From: an uncultured Oleispira sp. | Lineage (GTDB): Bacteria > Pseudomonadota > Gammaproteobacteria > Pseudomonadales > Oceanobacteraceae | NCBI GenBank assembly: GCA_913061415.1 | Contig: CAJXUD010000007.1 | Coordinates: 107,295-171,294, forward strand | DNA: 64,000 nt | Direction: 5' to 3' | In this document: positions 60,294 through 64,000 of the stretch, piece by piece | How positions within the stretch are numbered: the stretch's first letter is position 1 | How the letters are laid out: every line of letters begins with the position of its first letter | Notes under the pieces: generated by a model | What the model was told of the DNA's origin: nothing | Seen by the model: only the letters and a program-made list of their open reading frames with translations | Database searches by the model: none | Program-made: the position numbers and the translations under genes

Positions 60294-60479
60294 ATGACAT
60301 CTAATAACACTTCTACAATCGCTTCTCCTGCGAGTAATGCAAAACATAGCCTTAACCGCCGCCTTACTACCGCGCCCATGATGGATAACCGAAGTGTAGA
60401 AATAAAAGACCAGCAAAAACAATACCAGTCTTATCGCTGGTTCAATTACCGAGACGGTACACGCACGACAATTACATGA
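60294..60479 (+). CDS. Short frame preceding and overlapping the antirepressor remnant
   Basis: 61 codons from ATG 60294. The N-terminal part is Ser/Asn/Thr-rich (MTSNNTSTIASPASNAKHSL) and the last 20 or so residues are read out of frame across the start of the antirepressor homology (60430-60479), so only the first 45 residues can be meaningful. It is probably the detached 5' part of the frameshifted antirepressor gene; NNTS-IA recurs in the antirepressor frame (NNTSLIAGS). Confidence 0.3.
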   Translation: MTSNNTSTIASPASNAKHSLNRRLTTAPMMDNRSVEIKDQQKQYQSYRWFNYRDGTRTTIT

Positions 60480-60957
60480 ATTCCTAGGCGTAGGTCGTGA
60501 TTACTCGAACTGGATTAAAGCTAGAATTAAACAGTACAGTTTTGTAGAAAATGAAGACTTTCTTTTGATTCGCCAAAATGGGCGAATCAAACAACAAGGC
60601 GGAGATCAGCGCTCAATCGATCACCACATCACCCTCGACATGGCCAAAGAACTCGCCATGGTAGAACGCAACGAAAAAGGCCGCGAAGCCCGACGTTATT
60701 TCATTGATTGCGAGAAGCAGCTAAAGCAAGAAAAACCTAAAGAATCACCAGAAAGCAAAGCACTCCCCGTCCGCATATTAACGCTGATGATCAATGGCCA
60801 GCAAACAGGCACTCAAATGGTGCCTCATGATGCAGTGATCGTAAGACCCTGCGAACTTGCAGCTTTGCTGCGTAATGACAACTTCATTCCTAGAAGTGAC
60901 CTGCCCGAAATCATGAAGTCGGTTTCAGAGCGGATATTGAATAGTACTTTGGTTTGA
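60406..60957 (+). pseudogene. Phage AntA/AntB-type antirepressor, 5' end disrupted
   Basis: Open frame from after the stop at 60403-60405 to TGA 60955-60957, with no ATG, GTG or TTG before the homology begins. The AntA/AntB domain is clear: ETVHARQLHEFLGVGRDYSN, then WIKARIKQYSFVENEDFLL, HHITLDMAKELAMVERNEKG and REARRYFIDCEKQLKQEK. The C-terminal about 75 residues (ALPVRILTLMINGQQTGTQM and on) are of unknown fold. Family members counteract phage repressors. The start appears lost by a frameshift near 60406-60450. An internal TTG at 60565 would make only a truncated protein. Confidence 0.75.
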
Positions 60958-61079
60958 TTAAGTCCGCCTCTCCTGCTTAGCAGATACTGTCAGAGAGGTT
61001 AATAAATCATCAAAAGTTTAAGAGAAAACAGATAAAAATAAGCTGGCCAATATGGATCTAAAGTCCATTTCATAGGAGA

Positions 61080-61376
61080 ATGCTACAACCTAAATTAATG
61101 GATTATTTAGAAATGGGTAAAATAGTTAACCTTGGAATTTTAGCAATCTTCGCTGCTATAGGCGTGGCATACCTAACCAACACCCCCTTCAATATAGAAT
61201 CATTAGAAATAAAGGATTTAATAACAATTCAGCTAGAGACTTGGGAGAAGTGGTTCTATGCGACATCAGCTACTTGGTTCATTATCGCCTTCATAAATAT
61301 TTTCATGCGGAATCGCTGTCCTGAGTGCAGAGAAGCCTCACCTTTATTAATAGAAAGCAAAGAAATTGATAGATAG
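61080..61376 (+). CDS. Two-TM membrane protein with half of a zinc ribbon
   Basis: 98 codons to an amber TAG at 61374. Two TM segments (about 14-33, IVNLGILAIFAAIGVAYL; about 58-76, WFYATSATWFIIAFINIFM) are followed by a cytoplasmic CPEC (C80, C83). AGGAG stands only one base before the first ATG, so the start could instead be Met7 or Met12. The same frame continues after the TAG for 52 more codons and supplies a second Cys pair (see the next entry), so this product looks truncated. I do not recognise the family. Located between the antirepressor remnant and the DUF2778 gene. Confidence 0.6.
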   Translation: MLQPKLMDYLEMGKIVNLGILAIFAAIGVAYLTNTPFNIESLEIKDLITIQLETWEKWFYATSATWFIIAFINIFMRNRCPECREASPLLIESKEIDR

Positions 61377-61535
61377 CTTGATAATGAAAAAATAAAAGAA
61401 AAAATAAGTGATAATTCATATGCCTACAGGTCAATTCCCGTAACCAAAGTTATTATGCAAGATTCTTACAGATGTAAGAATAGCGAATGTAAAAACAACT
61501 GGTCAAAAACCAGATCCTTTACGAAACGTAGTTAA
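61377..61535 (+). pseudogene. In-frame continuation of the membrane/zinc-ribbon gene after an amber codon
   Basis: Same reading frame as the gene ending at 61376, open for 52 codons to TAA 61533-61535. It encodes a charged linker, then SIPVTKVIMQDSYRCKNSEC followed by KNNWSKTRSF: C132-x4-C137 by whole-frame numbering. With C80-x2-C83 before the TAG this completes a four-Cys zinc ribbon. Either a recent nonsense mutation or amber readthrough would explain it. Confidence 0.6.
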
Positions 61536-61604
61536 CAAGCAGCAATATCATCCACGTTCAATTATTGTTATTGCATATTTATAGTACTAAACAAGGAAAG
61601 TTAT

Positions 61605-62063
61605 ATGATTGATTGTAAATTCGAGCTAAATGGTAAGCCCATGAGCACACTCTGGTGTGGCGCATCAAGCTTCCCTGCATATTCAGGCCTCAAAGGAAAC
61701 GTTAACCGCCGAAGTTCAGCATGCATTGCAGGCTCAGGCCCCATACCACCAGGAACCTATTACATATTCGACAGACAATCAGGTGGCCTACGAGGGCCTC
61801 TTCGTGACTTGTTCACCAACAAAGATGAGTGGTTTGCGCTGTATGCTATTGACGAAGCAATAGATGACCAAACTTACTGCGATGAAGTAAAAAGAGGCCA
61901 ATTCCGCCTTCACCCTAGCGGGCCACTAGGCATTAGCCAAGGATGCATTACAGTTGAGAAAGCATCAGACTATCAACGCTTGAGAGCTATGCTTAAAGGC
62001 ACAGAGCAAATAAAAGTCCCAGGCTCCGAGCTACTTGCTTACGGAAAGGTTGTAGTAAAATGA
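61605..62063 (+). CDS. DUF2778/Tlde1-type L,D-transpeptidase-like peptidoglycan enzyme
   Basis: 152 residues. The DUF2778 family includes Tlde1, a type VI secretion effector that attacks peptidoglycan with L,D-transpeptidase exchange and carboxypeptidase activity. Seen here: MIDCKFELNGKPMSTLWC at the start, CIAGSGPIPPGTYYIFDRQS, and the catalytic segment FRLHPSGPLGISQGCITVEK with H103 and C114 (S-x-G-C as in YkuD-type enzymes). No signal peptide, so export would need a secretion device or cell lysis. Good AAGGAAAG site. It overlaps the next gene by four bases (ATGA). A phage or island lysis role is the alternative. Confidence 0.78.
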   Translation: MIDCKFELNGKPMSTLWCGASSFPAYSGLKGNVNRRSSACIAGSGPIPPGTYYIFDRQSGGLRGPLRDLFTNKDEWFALYAIDEAIDDQTYCDEVKRGQFRLHPSGPLGISQGCITVEKASDYQRLRAMLKGTEQIKVPGSELLAYGKVVVK

Positions 62064-62338
62064 GAAAAGGCATAAAGAAAACACTCACTGGCGTATGGAT
62101 TACCCTTGCTACGTTAATCTTGGCGTATATTTGGGGGAATAATCCAGACATGTTCTTCCAGCCACCGAAAGCTTTTTCTAACTGGCTGGTAGATATGTAT
62201 GGATCTTCTAATGCAGAGGAACTAGCTGACCTAGAATTACTGTACGTGTTTTCGTGCTCTTTGCTTATCGTGTCATTATTAACTTTTTTTGCTTTTATAT
62301 TAAGAAAGACAATGAAGAAAGATTCTAATAAGCAGTAA
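62060..62338 (+). CDS. Two-TM membrane protein, candidate immunity protein (or holin)
   Basis: 92 residues, start ATG overlapping the stop of the DUF2778 gene (ATGA), so the two are translated together. A basic N-terminus (MRKGIKKTLTG) is followed by TM1 (WITLATLILAYIWG), a loop of about 35 residues with several acidic residues, TM2 (LLYVFSCSLLIVSLLTFFAF) and a basic tail (RKTMKKDSNKQ). Positive-inside reading puts both ends in the cytoplasm and the loop in the periplasm, where peptidoglycan enzymes act. Immunity is inferred from linkage; a holin-like role is possible. Confidence 0.6.
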   Translation: MRKGIKKTLTGVWITLATLILAYIWGNNPDMFFQPPKAFSNWLVDMYGSSNAEELADLELLYVFSCSLLIVSLLTFFAFILRKTMKKDSNKQ

Positions 62339-62352
62339 CTGCACACAAATAC

Positions 62353-62375
62353 AGGCAGAGATTCAATTTCTGCCT
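62353..62375. terminator. Hairpin after the DUF2778 pair
   Basis: AGGCAGA (62353-62359) pairs with TCTGCCT (62369-62375); an adjacent wobble and A-T pair lengthen the stem to nine. Located 15 bases after the stop of the two-TM gene. The T-run is poor. Confidence 0.5.
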
Positions 62376-62515
62376 TCATACCCCACAGCCTTAACTATCT
62401 GCTGAAAGACTTTTTCATCAATAAAGTCTTTCATTAATATCAACTTAGGTATTTCTTCTGGTGTAACTACAAGCCACAAAACACCCCTTTCAAAACTAGC
62501 CGACCTGCTGCGCAT
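62363..62515 (-). pseudogene. 3' remnant of a leftward gene
   Basis: Minus-strand frame ending with TGA at 62365-62363. The last 40 or so codons read like real protein (VLWLVVTPEEIPKLILMKDF, then IDEKVFQQIVKAVGYEGRN). The frame can be followed to an ATG at 62515, but that upstream part overlaps the plus-strand remnant and is probably read across a junction near 62480. The family is not recognised. A 9-bp inverted repeat AAAGACTTT/AAAGTCTTT (62405-62431) lies within it. Confidence 0.4.
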
Positions 62516-62771
62516 CAATCGCGCAGCACTAAACGATCAAAACTTAATCGATAGCACAAGCACAACAGCCTACAACCGCATCGAAGAGCTTGAAAACAAA
62601 CTCAGCTCAGCAGTCGCAGCCGCGACGGCAATGGCACAGGAGCTTCAAGAAATCATAGGCGATGCAGAAGACGCAGGTTGTGAAAACCCCCTCCCAGTAA
62701 GCCAAGCATTGATTGATTTATGGGAAGCCCTTTACCAGGAACAAAACCTGATCAACGAGGTGACACTGTGA
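62484..62771 (+). pseudogene. 5'-truncated rightward phage-like gene
   Basis: Plus-strand frame without any ATG, GTG or TTG before its coding-like part, ending TGA 62769-62771. It reads LSKLADLLRINRAALNDQNL, then a helical coiled stretch (AYNRIEELENKLSSAVAAAT) and ends ALIDLWEALYQEQNLINEVT. An internal ATG (MAQELQEIIGD) would give only 45 residues. Its stop overlaps the GTG of the next gene (GTGA), so it was once the first gene of that small operon. The 5' end seems deleted. Confidence 0.5.
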
Positions 62772-63136
62772 ACGCAAAAACACTAGAACTTTGGCGCTGC
62801 GAAGGTTGTGATGAAATCCACGAATGGGAAGACGAAGCCCGCGAATGCTGCGCCCCAGAAATTACCGAACTTTATGGCTGTATCGAATGCGACAAAGTAC
62901 ACGATGACAAAGCCGAAGCAATCGATTGTTGTAATGCACTAACCGCAGTCCAGTGCCCAAGCTGCCTACGCGATCACGGCAGTCAAACAATCAACGCAAC
63001 AGCGGTAAGAGTTACCGGCCATTGCAGCGTATGCAATCCAATGTATTCAACAGAACAAGTCTTTCAAGTTGAGGACGTACACATGACAACAACAAACCAA
63101 CGCGGTGATTTACTGCGCGGCTCATCGAGTATTTAA
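62768..63136 (+). CDS. Phage-like protein with duplicated Cys motif
   Basis: 122 residues from the GTG at 62768, chosen because it overlaps the previous stop (GTGA) and follows GAGGTG. The first 60 residues hold two copies of one module: WRCEGCDEIHEWEDEARECC and YGCIECDKVHDDKAEAIDCC. A third, variant Cys set follows (VQCPSCLRDH and HCSVCNP). Each module has C-x2-C, a His four residues after the second Cys, and a CC pair at its end, which suggests small zinc knuckles. Unknown function; this style is frequent in phage and plasmid accessory genes. Confidence 0.6.
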   Translation: MNAKTLELWRCEGCDEIHEWEDEARECCAPEITELYGCIECDKVHDDKAEAIDCCNALTAVQCPSCLRDHGSQTINATAVRVTGHCSVCNPMYSTEQVFQVEDVHMTTTNQRGDLLRGSSSI

Positions 63137-63147
63137 GGAGTAGGACG

Positions 63148-63438
63148 ATGATCACATCAACCCAACTCGATCTATTCACACCCAGCCCAACCACACCCAA
63201 TCCGACACTAATCACAAAAAAACCAAAGCCTGGTTGTGATCATATTGGGTTTGATGCTGCAGAGGTCCCGAGCGGATTGTATTGCACGAACTGCGACATG
63301 GTTGTAACTCGATACTTACCATCAGTCAAAAACGAACCCGAAGTACTGGGCTACATCACCGCAACATGGGCATGGAAATACAAACACGGCAGAGAATGGA
63401 CCTGTGATTTTGAAGATAAAGAAGAGCAAGCGACATGA
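63148..63438 (+). CDS. Small phage-like protein with a Cys/His motif
   Basis: 96 residues, start ATG behind a strong AAGGAGTAGGACG. Pro/Thr-rich N-terminus (TPSPTTPNPTLITKKPKPG), then CDHIGFDAAEVPSGLYCTNC (C30, H32, then C-x2-C), possibly one zinc site, and aromatic-rich YITATWAWKYKHGREWTCDF. The family is not recognised. Overlaps the next gene by four bases (ATGA), so one operon. Confidence 0.6.
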   Translation: MITSTQLDLFTPSPTTPNPTLITKKPKPGCDHIGFDAAEVPSGLYCTNCDMVVTRYLPSVKNEPEVLGYITATWAWKYKHGREWTCDFEDKEEQAT

Positions 63439-63920
63439 ACTTCATTCAGAGCATCAAAGACGCCTTAGCTAATCCTAAAAGCCAAAGGGGAATGAACGGT
63501 AAAATTACTGTCGATCGTAGTGTCCTTATAGGTCTTCTGGAGACCACAGAAACTCTTGATGAGGCGAATCGGAATAACCACGACACAACTAGATTAGACT
63601 ACCTAGATCAGCTAAACGCGGAGTTCAACAAGCGCAACAGCAGCAATTACGGCTGGCGTATCGAATGGAATCACAATCGAATAGCAGAAGAGCTGCAGCG
63701 TATGATTGACGCCATCCCCGATACTCATGGGTCAGCACCATACGAAGCTGAAATTATTGATAAAACCAGAAAGCCGATATGCACTAAGTATTTTCATGCT
63801 AATTCACCTGAACAAGCCAGGTTAAAAGCACTTAAAATCTGTCGGTTTGATTCTGGATTGAAACAAGTTGCTTACGCTAATATTGAGAAGATGGGTTGCC
63901 GAAGCATTGCTAATAGCTAA
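63435..63920 (+). CDS. Hypothetical phage-like protein
   Basis: 161 residues, ATG overlapping the preceding stop. Soluble; MNFIQSIKDALANPKSQRGM, then NGKITVDRSVLIGLLETTET, a Asn/Arg-rich middle, and a C-terminal part with YEAEIIDKTRKPICTKYFHA and SPEQARLKALKICRF that resembles a small beta-alpha module. Not recognised. Last gene of the small operon; the final 80 bases of the window (63921-64000) hold nothing I can identify. Confidence 0.6.
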   Translation: MNFIQSIKDALANPKSQRGMNGKITVDRSVLIGLLETTETLDEANRNNHDTTRLDYLDQLNAEFNKRNSSNYGWRIEWNHNRIAEELQRMIDAIPDTHGSAPYEAEIIDKTRKPICTKYFHANSPEQARLKALKICRFDSGLKQVAYANIEKMGCRSIANS

Positions 63921-64000
63921 TAAAGTGACTCGTAACATACTCAACGAGAGTGTAAATAACTCTGTGTATCTGCTTTTAGTTAAACGTGATCTGATAATCG

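Noticed and set aside
62720..62767. Upstream ATG extending the Cys-module protein by 16 codons
   Set aside because: It would lie inside the preceding gene remnant. The GTG at 62768 overlaps that gene's stop and has GAGGTG in front of it.

Overview
The window is a chromosomal segment of a gammaproteobacterium. Gene order in several blocks matches the Pseudomonas/Oceanospirillales pattern: leuC-leuD-leuB-asd-fimV-truA-trpF, then folC-dedD-cvpA-purF-metZ; also rluE-nudJ-mnmA-hflD-purB, uvrY(gacA)-uvrC, aat-bpt-infA and clpA-clpS/cspD. Moderately low GC, a monomeric NADP-type isocitrate dehydrogenase, arginyl-transferase Bpt, FimV and TusBCDE together suggest a marine member of the Oceanospirillales or a close relative. 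The genus is an inference that I cannot test here.

Layout. 1-5.2 kb: 5' end of uvrC, uvrY, a Pat-type lysine acetyltransferase, a histone-deacetylase-like hydrolase, one possible tiny membrane protein and tRNA-Ser(UGA). 5.4-7.8 kb: tusDCBE plus ybiB, tightly overlapped. 7.9-17.5 kb, all leftward: a chemoreceptor, cysG, serS, crcB, rarA, lolA, ftsK. 17.6-19.3 kb rightward: aat, bpt, infA. 19.5-25 kb: clpA and clpS leftward, cspD rightward, icd leftward. 25.2-34.1 kb rightward: rluE-nudJ-mnmA-hflD-purB, roxA, a GNAT enzyme, (leftward DUF3429 protein), kdsC, kdsB. 34.2-51.7 kb, one long leftward series: leuC, leuD, leuB, asd, fimV, truA, trpF, trpB, trpA, folC, dedD, cvpA, purF, metZ, interrupted only by a roughly 410-bp inverted-repeat element between leuD and leuB. 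51.9-53.8 kb: a LysR regulator divergent from leuC, and a tandem universal-stress protein. 53.9-59 kb leftward: nirB-nirD-nitrate transporter and a periplasmic rhodanese. 59.3 kb: fabR and a small unknown gene.

From about 60.2 kb to the right edge the character changes to accessory DNA. It holds a frameshifted phage-type antirepressor, a membrane/zinc-ribbon gene interrupted by an in-frame amber codon, a DUF2778 (Tlde1-type) peptidoglycan enzyme translationally overlapped with a two-TM candidate immunity protein, two head-to-head gene remnants lacking their 5' parts, and three small overlapping phage-like genes, one with a duplicated Cys motif. No integrase, capsid, VgrG or PAAR gene is seen, so this is either the edge of a prophage/island continuing to the right or a decayed remnant.

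Functional themes: tRNA and translation maintenance (tus/mnmA thiolation, tRNA-Ser, serS, truA, infA, roxA, aat/bpt with ClpAPS N-degron proteolysis), amino-acid synthesis (trp, leu, asd, metZ), siroheme synthesis (cysG) supplying the siroheme enzyme NirB, and envelope functions (lolA, kdsC/kdsB, ftsK, dedD, fimV). The most interesting unexplained items are the inverted-arm element with GGA-loop hairpins (49.18-49.59 kb), the DUF2778/two-TM pair (61.6-62.3 kb) and the amber-split zinc ribbon (61.1-61.5 kb).
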